A DNA stretch of 64,000 bases, from the NCBI GenBank assembly GCA_023129115.1, contig JAGMCR010000002.1, positions 78,753 to 142,752 of the forward strand, written 5' to 3'. Origin of the DNA: Candidatus Iainarchaeum sp. GTDB lineage: Archaea; B1Sed10-29; WALL01. The notes under the pieces were generated by a model. It did not search any database. It saw nothing but the letters and a program-made list of their open reading frames with translations, and was not told where the DNA came from. The stretch's first letter is position 1. Each line of letters opens with the position of its first letter. Below, piece by piece: positions 16,309 to 24,357 of the stretch. A program made the translations under genes and the position numbers.

Positions 16309-17193
16309 CTATCCACACTGTACCTTCCGCTCGTCGTATCCCATAGCGACCCCATCAACAAAGATGCTGGCGTCTACGTGCATTGTTTTGAAAGCTGAAG
16401 TAATGATGTACATGACCGGAGTTGTGTGGGTCCAAGAAGTGGTTTCTGCATCGCCTTTGTTGCGGATGCAGCGTTCCACGCCATACTCGCTTGTGACTGT
16501 CCATGCGCCACAGTCCACAGCATCCTCGGGCCACACATATGGGGGCGTAAGGCTGCTGCCAACCGGCCCGGTCGCAGTCCCTGCAGAAGTTATCTGTATG
16601 TCGGCCCAGCCATATTTATCCTCGTTGGTAAAGGTGCACGTCAGGGAGGTGACCTTTACGTCGGCTGTTACATCCAGGATTGCTGTTGGAGTAGGGGTTG
16701 GTGTTGGAGTGGAAGTTGGCGTTGCTGTTGGAGTGGGAGTCGGTTCTTTTTCAGGCTTCACTATTACAGTAGTGCTCTGGCATTTTTCTGTTGTGCCGTC
16801 ATTGGCGCATACTCCGAACGTGTAGGTTCCCTCAGTTATCGGCGTGCCCCTCAAGAGCCCGTTGAGCTCCAGCGCCATCCCAGTCGGCACGAAACCTGCG
16901 CCGAATTCAACAGTGAAGAAATACGGCGGATTGCCTCCAATGGGGTTTGTCGTCTCTCCTGCAAGCCCCCCGCATGTCGCGCCGGACCTTGCAGAGTCTG
17001 GCTCACAGAAAGGGTGTGGGGGATAAGGAACGCCGGCTCTGGCATCAGGAAGCTTGGGAAGCACGGTGAACGTGAGCTCTTCCTCCGGAATCTCCTCGCC
17101 GGATTGGGTGCAGCCGCTGGTAAGGACTAACCCGAACACAAGTAGTGCCCCAAAAAGCACGAACAGCGCTGGATTCTTGCCCATAGCCCCCAT
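16309..17193 (-). CDS. Lipoprotein with putative Ig-like domain and Thr-Pro linker
   Basis: 294 residues. The N-terminus has a hydrophobic signal and LVLTSGC lipobox, so a lipid-anchored surface protein is likely. Residues about 40-150 (ARAGVPYPPHPF..NPPYFFTVEFGAGFVPTGM..LLRGTPITEGTYTFGVCA) match the putative-Ig (He_PIG/cadherin-like) pattern. A low-complexity Thr-Pro spacer (TPTPTATPTSTPTPTPTPT) follows, then a C-terminal beta domain of unknown type with several Cys. Similar TPTP spacers occur in other lipoproteins at 49.5 and 50.9 kb. The start ATG is near 17193, shortly after a TATA-like TTATAATG on this strand. Confidence 0.7.
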   Translation of the reverse strand: MGAMGKNPALFVLFGALLVFGLVLTSGCTQSGEEIPEEELTFTVLPKLPDARAGVPYPPHPFCEPDSARSGATCGGLAGETTNPIGGNPPYFFTVEFGAGFVPTGMALELNGLLRGTPITEGTYTFGVCANDGTTEKCQSTTVIVKPEKEPTPTPTATPTSTPTPTPTPTAILDVTADVKVTSLTCTFTNEDKYGWADIQITSAGTATGPVGSSLTPPYVWPEDAVDCGAWTVTSEYGVERCIRNKGDAETTSWTHTTPVMYIITSAFKTMHVDASIFVDGVAMGYDERKVQCG

Positions 17194-17320
17194 TAATGCA
17201 CTGCCGCATTATAAACCTTCCCCAAGCTTTTCAACCGAACAAACCGCATTAAAACACTGGTGAGAACAGAGCCAAAAACTGTGTTTTTTGGATTTCAGGG
17301 CTTGATTGGCCTGGTTTAGA

Positions 17321-17370
17321 CACCCCCTTTCCGCGGAAGCTTCTTGAAGAACCCTCCCAGGCGAATCCAA
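17321..17370 (+). repeat. Dispersed repeat, module A
   Basis: CACCCCCTTTCCGCGGAAGC followed by TTCTTGAAGAACCCTCCC. Only module A is well preserved. The identical string opens the 10.12-kb copy. Confidence 0.6.
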
Positions 17371-17470
17371 AATCGCATGGGGGACTTGAAGTTTATTAAA
17401 GAGGATATGGGTAAGGGTTATTATCTGGTTAGGAAAACATTTAACTTGGAGAAAAAAGAGGTGGTATGGA

Positions 17471-18115
17471 TTGAGGGAAGAAGGCTTGTTAAGAGACTTG
17501 GCCGAGAAAAAGAAGGCCGGAAAAATAACCTCAGAGGAAGCGGTACGAGAACTTCATAAGCGCGGCCTTCAGCATGGCAAGTATTCAAACCCTTGGATAA
17601 CGATTATTCCCATGATAGGCGGGGGCATGCTCTGCTTTATTAGTGGACTAGCAAAGGCAACAGGCATGCCAATGCTGGAACCACTTACGAAGCTGCCAGC
17701 GTTTGTCTTTCCCCCAGTACTAATTGGTTTAGCAGTTATTTTTGGTATTCTGGCTATGGGGTTGATATTATACAGCGCTTGCTCAAGGGTGATGAATGGG
17801 GGGACAACACCACGATATGCATCTGAGACTACCGTGCTCACGAGAAATGGGCTTTATGGAGTTATGCGGCACCCTGAAAATATTGGTTTTTTCATGTTTT
17901 TTGTTTCCCTCACAGTGTTCTCAAGCAACCACGTTCCTTTCAATGTTTTGTCAGTGATCGGCACCATTTTACTTACTATAGGCTGCTATTTTGCTTGCGT
18001 GGAAGGCGAAAAACTTAACGTGTTGAAGTGGGGCGATGAGTACAAGCAGTACATGGAAGAAGTCCCAAGGTTCAACTTCGTGCTTGGCATTTGGAGGCGG
18101 CTCAAGAAAAAGTGA
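17471..18115 (+). CDS. Isoprenylcysteine methyltransferase-like (ICMT/PEMT family) membrane protein
   Basis: 214 residues. A short charged N-terminal segment (LAEKKKAGKITSEEAVRELHKRGL, SHOCT-like) precedes four or five TM helices. The signature NGLYGVMRHPENIGFFMFF and the later EGEKLNVLKWGDEYKQYMEEVPRF are the S-adenosylmethionine-binding elements of ICMT-like methyltransferases. The substrate is unknown; in this fold it is usually a lipid or prenylated group. The start is TTG at 17471 with GAGGTGG just upstream; no ATG fits. A TATA-like TTTATTAA at about 17391 would give a leader of about 50 nt. Confidence 0.78.
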   Translation: MREEGLLRDLAEKKKAGKITSEEAVRELHKRGLQHGKYSNPWITIIPMIGGGMLCFISGLAKATGMPMLEPLTKLPAFVFPPVLIGLAVIFGILAMGLILYSACSRVMNGGTTPRYASETTVLTRNGLYGVMRHPENIGFFMFFVSLTVFSSNHVPFNVLSVIGTILLTIGCYFACVEGEKLNVLKWGDEYKQYMEEVPRFNFVLGIWRRLKKK

Positions 18116-18119
18116 CGCA

Positions 18120-18200
18120 CATCATTTCCGCGGGAGCTTCTTGGGAAATGGCCTGTGTGCCCCGTTCTGGGGGCGCAGGCTCTGTACCTCTGCGGCTAGG
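18120..18200 (+). repeat. Dispersed repeat, modules A and B
   Basis: CATTTCCGCGGGAGCTTC..GGAAATGGCCTGTGTG followed by GGGGCGCAGGCTCTGTACC. It lies directly before the promoter of the AbiE pair; another copy follows the pair at 19.51 kb. Confidence 0.68.
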
Positions 18201-18233
18201 ACCAAAACCCTTAAATAGTATTGTTACTGTAAT

Positions 18234-18250
18234 ATTAACATATTGTTAAT
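18234..18250 (+). promoter_or_regulatory. Inverted repeat at the AbiE promoter, probable operator
   Basis: ATTAACA-TAT-TGTTAAT is a perfect inverted repeat. The TATA-like CTTAAATAG at about 18209-18217 places the transcription start within it. AbiEi antitoxins are known to repress their own promoter through inverted repeats, so this is the likely site. Confidence 0.55.
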
Positions 18251-18263
18251 TTGGGTGTAATCA

Positions 18264-18761
18264 ATGAAGGGTCTTTCGGGTAAGGAGTTGGAGATGGTCT
18301 CGTTTCTCGAGCTGAAGGAAAAGTATTTTTTCACGAGGAGCGACGTGAGGCGATTTTTCAAGAGCGAGAACGAGATGAACGTCTACCTGCACAGGCTTAA
18401 GAAAAAAGAAAGAATCGTGAAGCTGAACAGAAGCAAGTATTTCCTTGTCCCAGTGAAAGCGTTCGGGGGCTTCTGGGCAGAGCACCCCCTCGTGATTATT
18501 GATGAAATCTTTAACGGGGAGAACTACTTCATTAGGGGGATGGCTGCAGCACATTACTGGGGGTTGATAGACCAGATTCCCACGCAGGTAGAAGTGGCTT
18601 GCACGAACAAGCAAGGAAAGAAAAAGATTTTTGGGTTCATTATCCTGTTCAAGAGGGTGAGGCCAGCAAGCATGAAGGGCTTCGTGAAGAGGAAAATCGG
18701 GAAGCATCCTTTCCGGATAATGCCAAAGAAGGGGGTTGAGGAATGGCTGAAATCTCGTTGA
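18264..18761 (+). CDS. AbiEi-like antitoxin (HTH, type IV toxin-antitoxin)
   Basis: 165 residues. The N-terminal winged-helix region (FLELKEKYFFTRSDVRRFFK..YLHRLKKKERIVKLNRSKYFLVP) and the C-terminal domain (AHYWGLIDQIPTQVEVACTNKQGKKKI) follow the AbiEi antitoxin pattern. In known AbiE systems this protein represses the operon and counters the nucleotidyltransferase toxin without stable binding. The gene overlaps the toxin by 19 nt. GGGTG precedes the ATG at 18264. The cassette is bracketed by dispersed repeats, so horizontal movement is plausible. Confidence 0.82.
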   Translation: MKGLSGKELEMVSFLELKEKYFFTRSDVRRFFKSENEMNVYLHRLKKKERIVKLNRSKYFLVPVKAFGGFWAEHPLVIIDEIFNGENYFIRGMAAAHYWGLIDQIPTQVEVACTNKQGKKKIFGFIILFKRVRPASMKGFVKRKIGKHPFRIMPKKGVEEWLKSR

Positions 18762-19504
18762 TGAACACGGCAGAACTAAAGCACGTTGCCGGAAAAATGG
18801 GGTTCAACTTAATCTACCTGGAAAAGGATTATTTCCTGACGCTGCTGCTGTATTTGCTCAGGGACATTAGTGGCATTTGCTTCAAAGGCGGCACTGCATT
18901 GAACAAGATATTCCTCAATCACACGCGCCTCAGTGAGGACCTGGACTTCACGTGCACTGGCGACTTAAAAAAAGTAAAAAAGGAAGTGCTGGAAGTACTG
19001 GGAGAAAACAAAAGCATTTTCACTCGTCACGAGTTTGATAACCAGACACAAAACTTCTTCCGCCTAAAAGTATTCTACAAAAGCGATTTCTCCAAGAACA
19101 GCTACGTGGTTCTTGACGTGAACAGCAAAGCATCGGTTCACAAGAAACCAAAAGCAGAAGTAGTGCCGCACTTCTATGAATCTATTCCACAATTCAAGGT
19201 TAAGACACTGGCACCTGAAGAACTTGTAGCTGAAAAAGTGAGGGCACTGATAACCCGGAACCAGCCCCGGGATTATTATGATGTCTACACTCTCCTGCAA
19301 AATGGTTACAAGGTGAACAAAGCCCTGCTAAGAAAAAAGTTGGCCGAAGCAAATGAATGCTTTGATATTGACAGGATATTCGTAAACGCCAAGAAGATTT
19401 ATTCAAAGTGGGATGAGGATGTTGCCCATTTAACAAACAAACCAGTAACGTACACCGCTGCCATCAAGGCTCTCCAGAAAGAGTTCGGGTACAAGAGCAA
19501 ATAA
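18743..19504 (+). CDS. AbiEii-like nucleotidyltransferase toxin
   Basis: 253 residues of the AbiEii/AbiGii nucleotidyltransferase family. Motif I is FKGGTALNK at about 47-55, followed by LSEDLDFTC, which provides metal-binding acids. PEELVAEKVRALITRNQPRDYYDVY is the conserved C-terminal motif. Characterised members add nucleotides to tRNA 3' ends or bind GTP and stop growth. The 19-nt overlap with the upstream AbiEi-like gene supports a coupled toxin-antitoxin pair. Abortive-infection or addiction function is inferred from family and layout. Confidence 0.85.
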   Translation: MAEISLMNTAELKHVAGKMGFNLIYLEKDYFLTLLLYLLRDISGICFKGGTALNKIFLNHTRLSEDLDFTCTGDLKKVKKEVLEVLGENKSIFTRHEFDNQTQNFFRLKVFYKSDFSKNSYVVLDVNSKASVHKKPKAEVVPHFYESIPQFKVKTLAPEELVAEKVRALITRNQPRDYYDVYTLLQNGYKVNKALLRKKLAEANECFDIDRIFVNAKKIYSKWDEDVAHLTNKPVTYTAAIKALQKEFGYKSK

Positions 19505-19512
19505 CAGGCACC

Positions 19513-19690
19513 TCGTTTCCGCGGAGCTTTCTGGAAAGCAAGGGGGGCACCCCCGCGCGTCCCCCGACGTTGGCCTTAAGCCAACGTCCAGCTGCAACGC
19601 CCTCCCCGCTTGGCGCCTTCGGCGCAGAATCTAGAGCCACACGACTTGGCCCCCCTTAGGCTCTAATCTCGCTGTGTTTCCGGGGCTCTT
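19513..19690 (+). repeat. Dispersed repeat block after the AbiE pair
   Basis: Module A (CGTTTCCGCGGAGCTTTC..GGAAA), then the hairpin GACGTTGGC-CTTAA-GCCAACGTC (19566-19588), a small hairpin GCGCC-TTC-GGCGC, and a degraded module B (GCAGAATCTAGAGCCACACG). The GACGTTGGC stem is a compensated variant of GACGTTGAC/GTCAACGTC at 5780-5801. Confidence 0.7.
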
Positions 19691-19695
19691 GCTTT

Positions 19696-20364
19696 TCAGC
19701 GCCAGCTTATCTCGCCTGTTTTTAGGACAGAGCCGTCGTTCATGTCTATGTACGCCACCAGTCCTTTCCCCCCTTCGCCGCTGACAGGGCCCAGCCTTAT
19801 GTCATAAACCGGATAATCAGCGACCAGGTAATTGTAATCTGCCGTGACCGACATTGCCCCCAGGCCTTCCAAACCAGTTTGTTGCTTTGCTATTTCAACG
19901 GCTTCCGGGCTATCAATGTTCCACTTGGACGTATCCGCCAGTCTTTTCCCGGCGTGTTCTTCCCAGCTGCCCTCGCTTATCTCCATCGCGTCTTTGCCCT
20001 CGTAGCACCCGAACCCACCTGAGAGCAGCTCGCCTTTGTTTATGACCGCGAAGACGAGCGTGAACGTGTTGTCAGACTGCTTTTTCTCGAATGTCACTAT
20101 CCACGTATCGCTCCTGCCGTCCTCAACCGCCGCGTGGCCTTTCTTGTGCCCGACAACGGTTCCTCCAGCCCCTATATCGCGGAGGTGCACGTCACCGAAC
20201 TCGGCTGACGCGCGCTCGTAAGCCATGTCAAATGCTTCCCTGGCCGTTACTTCATTCACCGGAGCCGCGGGTGCCTTTGCCCCCTCTGCCCCCTCGCCTG
20301 CTCCCTGGACGCAGCCCATCGTAACTGCAAGCACTAACAGCAAAACCAATAATGATTTCCTCAT
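19696..20364 (-). CDS. Exported lipoprotein, PepSY-like
   Basis: 222 residues. The ATG at 20364 follows GGAGGT on this strand and opens directly into a signal peptide (RKSLLVLLLVLAVTMGC), so it is preferred over the longer open frame. The Cys at about 18 should be lipidated. The mature part has two repeats of the kind ITAREAFDMAYERASAEF..WIVTFEKK and DSPEAVEIAKQQTGL..YDIRLGPVSGEGGKGLVAYIDMNDG, resembling PepSY-type modules that often bind or inhibit peptidases. The function is not established. A TATA-like TTTTTATA lies about 38 bp upstream. Confidence 0.65.
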   Translation of the reverse strand: MRKSLLVLLLVLAVTMGCVQGAGEGAEGAKAPAAPVNEVTAREAFDMAYERASAEFGDVHLRDIGAGGTVVGHKKGHAAVEDGRSDTWIVTFEKKQSDNTFTLVFAVINKGELLSGGFGCYEGKDAMEISEGSWEEHAGKRLADTSKWNIDSPEAVEIAKQQTGLEGLGAMSVTADYNYLVADYPVYDIRLGPVSGEGGKGLVAYIDMNDGSVLKTGEISWR

Positions 20365-20417
20365 CAAAAGACCTCCAGCAGGAGGATACGCCGAACGCCT
20401 ATAAAAAGGCACTCTTT

Positions 20418-20500
20418 GGGCCCAGGCTCTAGACCCGTGCGATTTATTCCCTCCCGAGGCTCCATTACCACGTCAAGGAGCCTCTGCCTTTTTTGCATGA
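20418..20500 (+). repeat. Dispersed repeat, module B and GGCTCC..GGAGCC hairpin
   Basis: GGCCCAGGCTCTAGACCCGTGCG, CCCTCCCGAGGCTCC and a hairpin GGCTCC..GGAGCC with CACGTCAAGGAGCC in the 3' arm, as at 11.6 kb. It lies between divergent promoters. Confidence 0.65.
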
Positions 20501-20557
20501 GGGAAGTTTATATATGCTCACTGTGGCAAGAAGATACATAATAGAGGAGGATTTAGT

Positions 20558-21172
20558 TTGTTTGATTTGATCGATTTTTTAGAGGAACACTGGAGAGCGG
20601 TTGGCATTGCTTTAATAATCTTCCTTATATCCTGTATCTTCACGCTTGCCTCAATCTTAATTGGACAGATGGAACCGGTAGTGGATATTCTAATAACAAA
20701 TGGTTCTCCACATTTCATTAGTTTTGTTACTTTTTCATCGTCAATGACCAACATCTTAACTACTATGGGCTGGCTAATTGCTTTTTGTTGGATGGCCGCT
20801 GTTTACTTGAATGAATTGGCGATATGGAACTATGGAAAAGCAAACGAAGAAAAGTTTTATTTGGGTCCGGGAGATGATAACGAACATTTTGACAAGCATG
20901 GAGAGAAGTATCACCCGAAGAAAGAAAAGAATCAGGAAATGACAATAATGGCTGATGGATTACTCGAATTCAAAAGAATCCTGCTCGCTGTAGTTTATGT
21001 GGGCATAATCCTATTTGCGATAGGAACAATTTTTAGTTTGGATAGTTTAACAATGTTCTATTTGGGGCATATCAGCTTTTCGTTTGTTAGTTTATTTGTT
21101 ATGATGGCGTTCAGCATTTTTAAATTATACCCTAAGATTGCACCATCCCACAGAACCGATGGAGAGGGTTAA
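20558..21172 (+). CDS. Hypothetical four-TM membrane protein (AT-rich)
   Basis: 204 residues, not recognised. There are four hydrophobic segments, at about 14-38, 55-85, 140-160 and 165-190, with an acidic/His-containing loop (GPGDDNEHFDKHGEKYHPKKEKN) between the second and third. The start is TTG at 20558 because GAGGAGG lies 8 bp before it and no ATG fits; a TATA box TTTATATA lies further upstream. Base composition is much more AT-rich than the conserved genes, as in the next gene, 17 bp downstream. The two look like a transferred two-gene unit. Confidence 0.55.
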   Translation: MFDLIDFLEEHWRAVGIALIIFLISCIFTLASILIGQMEPVVDILITNGSPHFISFVTFSSSMTNILTTMGWLIAFCWMAAVYLNELAIWNYGKANEEKFYLGPGDDNEHFDKHGEKYHPKKEKNQEMTIMADGLLEFKRILLAVVYVGIILFAIGTIFSLDSLTMFYLGHISFSFVSLFVMMAFSIFKLYPKIAPSHRTDGEG

Positions 21173-21189
21173 GTCGCAGTTGGGATAAT

Positions 21190-22620
21190 ATGAAAAACAC
21201 AAAGAAAGCATCAAAAACAGCGCATAAGAATCAACGCGATTCATTTGTTAGATCCCAAAATGAACATTGCTTTCTGAAAGATAAACAAAAAATAAAGTAT
21301 CATTCCTTTATTCTTCTGGAGATAGTTCCTCTGGAAAGAATCCAAAAACTTATCCATGGGCTTGACAAGCTGTATGCTAAAGCTTCAGTGGCATCTGAAT
21401 CTCAATTGAGATATAAGGACATTCTTTCAACCAGTCATCTAAAACTCTTCGAGAGAAATACAATAAATTTACCGTATGTAGTTACAAAAAAACTCAAAGG
21501 CAAAATTTTGTCTAATTGTGTATTTCACGATCTCGGAGATCATATTCGGCACATCCATATCTCAATTTACAAAGTTTTGCCATCTACCGTGATTCTTCAG
21601 ATTCAAGTACATCTAAATGATAAACTAAGCAAAAAGATAAACGATGTTATTTATAGCTACCACAAAGAGATTAGGAAACCAGTTGAGACACCTAGGGGCA
21701 AATACACCCAGATATATGGCCCCCCTCATCAGAAAGAGAATCAAATTTATCAAGTTAGAAAAGACTTGCACAAGGAAGCTATTGATTTCTTAAAAAAGTA
21801 TTTCACAGGATATTTTTTTGAATTGTCTGATGAGAGCATCTCGGTAGTACCCTCAATCGATTTGTTTTCTTTGGATTATCCTAACGAAGATGGCCAAATT
21901 TTGGATTGGGGCGATAAAAACCATGGATTCTTTCAGTGTTTCAGCACATATATCGGGCCGTGGGATTCTTTTAAGTACAAAAACTACCTGTTTTGTCTTG
22001 AATCCAAAAGAAACGCCAAGTTTGAGAATTATCTGATATTTGCCAACAGAAAGACCACATCGAATAATATGTATCCCGATATTGATGCTTCCATTGAAGA
22101 AACCCTTAATTTCTGTTCCTTTGATTTAGTGGCCATTAACAGGTGGATTAAAGTTCAAGAAGAGATGGTAGGAACGCTTAATTCAACCGTGTCGAGGGAA
22201 ATATCTCAGATACAACAAAATAGATTTAGTAAAGCTATAGAAACCAGAAAATCTGTTCTTAAGAGTATTTTTCCCTTTGAACGCTTTGCAACAGAGTATG
22301 TAAGATACAAAATGATTCCTGATAAATTTGAATTTAAAAGCCTTAAAGATGAGAGAGCCCCCGACAAACAAATTGACTTGTTCAATGGATTGAAAGAAGG
22401 AATCACTGCGAAAATTACGGAACTACATGAATTGATTAATGGATTTACAAGACAGCATGAAAGTATTATGGCCTTAAAAAATCTGGAATTCAGTAAGAAT
22501 ATGCAAAACCTTATTATCATATTGACAATAGCTCTTATAGTGTTAACGATAATCCAAATAGGCATAGGGGCATATGGATTAAAAACACCTGGTTTAATAG
22601 TGAGATTTCTCTTCGGATGA
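21190..22620 (+). CDS. Hypothetical protein with C-terminal membrane anchor (AT-rich)
   Basis: 476 residues, no family recognised. The long soluble N-terminal part is mixed alpha/beta with many Lys and Asn; a predicted coiled-coil stretch (LFNGLKEGITAKITELHELINGF) precedes one C-terminal TM helix (LIIILTIALIVLTIIQIGIGAYGL). It should therefore face the cytoplasm while tethered to the membrane. Composition matches the upstream four-TM gene, and the pair is presumably an operon. Membrane-tethered ORFans of this layout occur in defence islands, but nothing here identifies an enzymatic domain. Confidence 0.55.
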   Translation: MKNTKKASKTAHKNQRDSFVRSQNEHCFLKDKQKIKYHSFILLEIVPLERIQKLIHGLDKLYAKASVASESQLRYKDILSTSHLKLFERNTINLPYVVTKKLKGKILSNCVFHDLGDHIRHIHISIYKVLPSTVILQIQVHLNDKLSKKINDVIYSYHKEIRKPVETPRGKYTQIYGPPHQKENQIYQVRKDLHKEAIDFLKKYFTGYFFELSDESISVVPSIDLFSLDYPNEDGQILDWGDKNHGFFQCFSTYIGPWDSFKYKNYLFCLESKRNAKFENYLIFANRKTTSNNMYPDIDASIEETLNFCSFDLVAINRWIKVQEEMVGTLNSTVSREISQIQQNRFSKAIETRKSVLKSIFPFERFATEYVRYKMIPDKFEFKSLKDERAPDKQIDLFNGLKEGITAKITELHELINGFTRQHESIMALKNLEFSKNMQNLIIILTIALIVLTIIQIGIGAYGLKTPGLIVRFLFG

Positions 22621-22860
22621 TAACTCGGGGGTTATCCTCTAATCCACCTACCCGTCTGAGCTTTATTCCGCACCAGTCTATAAATAGTCCTTTGAGCAGA
22701 GCCTCGGGGGCATGAGGACCGACCCTTACAATACCGGTACGAAGCTAGTGAATTGCCTTGAGCGGGTTAGGGGGTGTAGAGCCAACTTTATTAATAGAGG
22801 CGTGCATAAAGCCAGTAGAGGGCAATTTATTTATATAGCCGGTTCATTTGTATGGCTTAG
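22621..22860. other. Intergenic region with repeat ends and two TATA-like boxes
   Basis: ATTCCGCACC followed by CTATAAATAG (about 22678-22687) matches the ends of dispersed repeats at 11.63 and 25.38 kb. It could drive a short transcript, but I find no clear stable RNA fold. A second TATA box, TTTATATA at 22830-22837, serves the next gene. Confidence 0.4.
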
Positions 22861-22875
22861 AGGGTGAACAGAGAG

Positions 22876-23598
22876 ATGGTTGGCGCAGTTATGGATTCGC
22901 AGTACGTACTGAACACTTACTCACCAGAATTAAGTCGTGCTATCTTCTCAATCCAAAGCCCCTTAACACAGGGCTACACCTACTTGCGGAGGAACCGCAA
23001 GGCCAAGACCGTCGAAAAGCTCTTTGAAGAGCTTGACATGCTCACACACGCAGAGAAAGAAGAATTGATAACCGAGTTAATTGCGTACCTCCCCAAAGAC
23101 TCCAGCATGTCCGAGTTCGAGAGAGCCAAAAAAGAGCTCGCGAACCTTGACAAAAACGCCAAGATAAACAACTTGCTGAAAGACCTAAAGGTTAAGTACG
23201 AACGGCTAAGCCAAAAAGACAAACTAGAAATATTTAAGCTATCAATATCAAAAACAACGCCCACCCTAGTCGCGCTCAGGGACTTCATATCCGAGAACAT
23301 GCTTGAAGCAAAAGACATCGAAGCACTCATGGTCATAGACCAAGCGGTTTACGTCGCTGGAACGCTATGCGACGAGATACTGAAAGCAATTGAAAAGAAC
23401 CAAGACGAAAGAGTGGAACTACTTCACGCTTTCTTGTTTTTCCTTCTCCTGGAGCTAGAAGCGATTCGCCGCGGCACAGTCGAGCCCGAAACGCTTTACG
23501 ACAATATCGCGTTCATCACGAGCTTCACAGACAAGACCCGTGAAGAGCGAAGCATTGAAATCAAGCAAAGCGTGTTCGGGGTAGCGGGAGTAGCTTAA
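22876..23598 (+). CDS. Hypothetical protein paired with PIN-like gene
   Basis: 240 residues if translated from the ATG at 22876, where GAGGGTG provides a ribosome-binding site; a GTG at 22864 is the alternative. I do not recognise the family. It is almost wholly helical (e.g. KTVEKLFEELDMLTHAEKEELITELI, LLHAFLFFLLLELEAIRRG) with no signal peptide. Its stop overlaps the next start (TAATG), so the two are translationally coupled. By position it could be an antitoxin or cofactor for the PIN-like protein, but it is far larger than typical PIN antitoxins and shows no obvious HTH. Confidence 0.55.
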   Translation: MVGAVMDSQYVLNTYSPELSRAIFSIQSPLTQGYTYLRRNRKAKTVEKLFEELDMLTHAEKEELITELIAYLPKDSSMSEFERAKKELANLDKNAKINNLLKDLKVKYERLSQKDKLEIFKLSISKTTPTLVALRDFISENMLEAKDIEALMVIDQAVYVAGTLCDEILKAIEKNQDERVELLHAFLFFLLLELEAIRRGTVEPETLYDNIAFITSFTDKTREERSIEIKQSVFGVAGVA

Positions 23599-24275
23599 TG
23601 AACTCCATAGACTCGAACGTGGTCATTGCAGTAGCGAACCCGTTTGACTACTCCCACAAGACATCAGTCAAAACAGTCAAGAACCTAGACGAGCTGCTCG
23701 TCCTCCTTAACGTGTTCACGGAAAGCAAGGCAACCATACAACGGAAGTACAACAAGTCGCTCGCGAAGTCGGTAACGGAAATAAGAAAAATCACGGCCGA
23801 GAGGAACTCCCTGCTCTTCGGCAAGCTCGTTGTCCAAGCCCTCGAAAAACTCAAGAAAAACAACCCAAATCTAGAAGGCTTCATAGACCTCGTCTACTCT
23901 GAATTCCGGACCTGCGAAAACCAAAAGGACATCAGCGCAGCCATGAGCCGACTAAACGTATTTGGAGTAGCCTTAATCAAGTCACTGGAGGATGTCCTGA
24001 GGAAAGAGCGCCCAGACATTGAGTTTTATGAGCCAACCGAAGAGTTCAACAAAATGCACCTAAAAGTCTATGACCTGATTGCCGGGTCATATTTCCAGGA
24101 CCGAAACGACAAGCTCATCTACACCGACTGCGTGGCCCTCGCGCAGATTGAAAACGACAAGCTCACGTTCCACACGTTTGACGAGGAGTTCCACAAGACC
24201 GCGAAAAGCACTAATGCTTCACTACCCCAGAAATACTCCAAATTAGTGGATTTCAACAAGCTAAAACCAAATTAA
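23598..24275 (+). CDS. PIN-like nuclease domain protein
   Basis: 225 residues. The N-terminus MNSIDSNVVIAVANP matches the first PIN motif with Asp5. The C-terminal part NDKLIYTDCVALAQIENDKLTFHTFDEEF has the Asp of the third motif and the T-x-D-x-x-F end motif. The middle is longer than in a VapC toxin and helical. PIN proteins cleave RNA with Mg2+ held by these acids. The coupled upstream gene and the repeat-rich setting fit a toxin-antitoxin or defence unit. The assignment rests on motif order, since overall similarity to VapC is low. Confidence 0.6.
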   Translation: MNSIDSNVVIAVANPFDYSHKTSVKTVKNLDELLVLLNVFTESKATIQRKYNKSLAKSVTEIRKITAERNSLLFGKLVVQALEKLKKNNPNLEGFIDLVYSEFRTCENQKDISAAMSRLNVFGVALIKSLEDVLRKERPDIEFYEPTEEFNKMHLKVYDLIAGSYFQDRNDKLIYTDCVALAQIENDKLTFHTFDEEFHKTAKSTNASLPQKYSKLVDFNKLKPN

Positions 24276-24283
24276 ACGGGGAC

Positions 24284-24322
24284 ACTTGACCTAGTCGAGC
24301 CGCCCTCCCGAGGCTTTTTATA
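24284..24322 (+). repeat. Dispersed repeat fragment
   Basis: CACTTGACCTAGTCGAGC and CCCTCCCGAGGCT run directly into TTTTTATATTTT, a likely promoter for the GMP synthase gene. It resembles the 4.83- and 12.91-kb copies. Confidence 0.6.
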
Positions 24323-24357
24323 TTTTAACCGCGTAACTGCTTGAGCGGGGTGCGTTT

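Noticed and set aside
16670..16750. Tandem repeat that could be mistaken for a CRISPR or minisatellite
   Set aside because: It is the coding sequence of a Thr-Pro spacer in a lipoprotein; the same design recurs at 49.6 and 51.0 kb. No CRISPR array is present in the window.
17344..17559. 71-codon ORF before the ICMT-like gene, as a possible frameshifted N-terminus
   Set aside because: The ICMT-like gene has its own TTG and ribosome-binding site, and the TATA box lies inside this ORF, so transcripts would not include its start. No homology ties the two frames.
22690..22760. C/D-box-like RNA downstream of a TATA-like box
   Set aside because: Only loose matches to box C (ATGAGGA) and box D (TTGA) are present, with no terminal stem, so it is not supportable.
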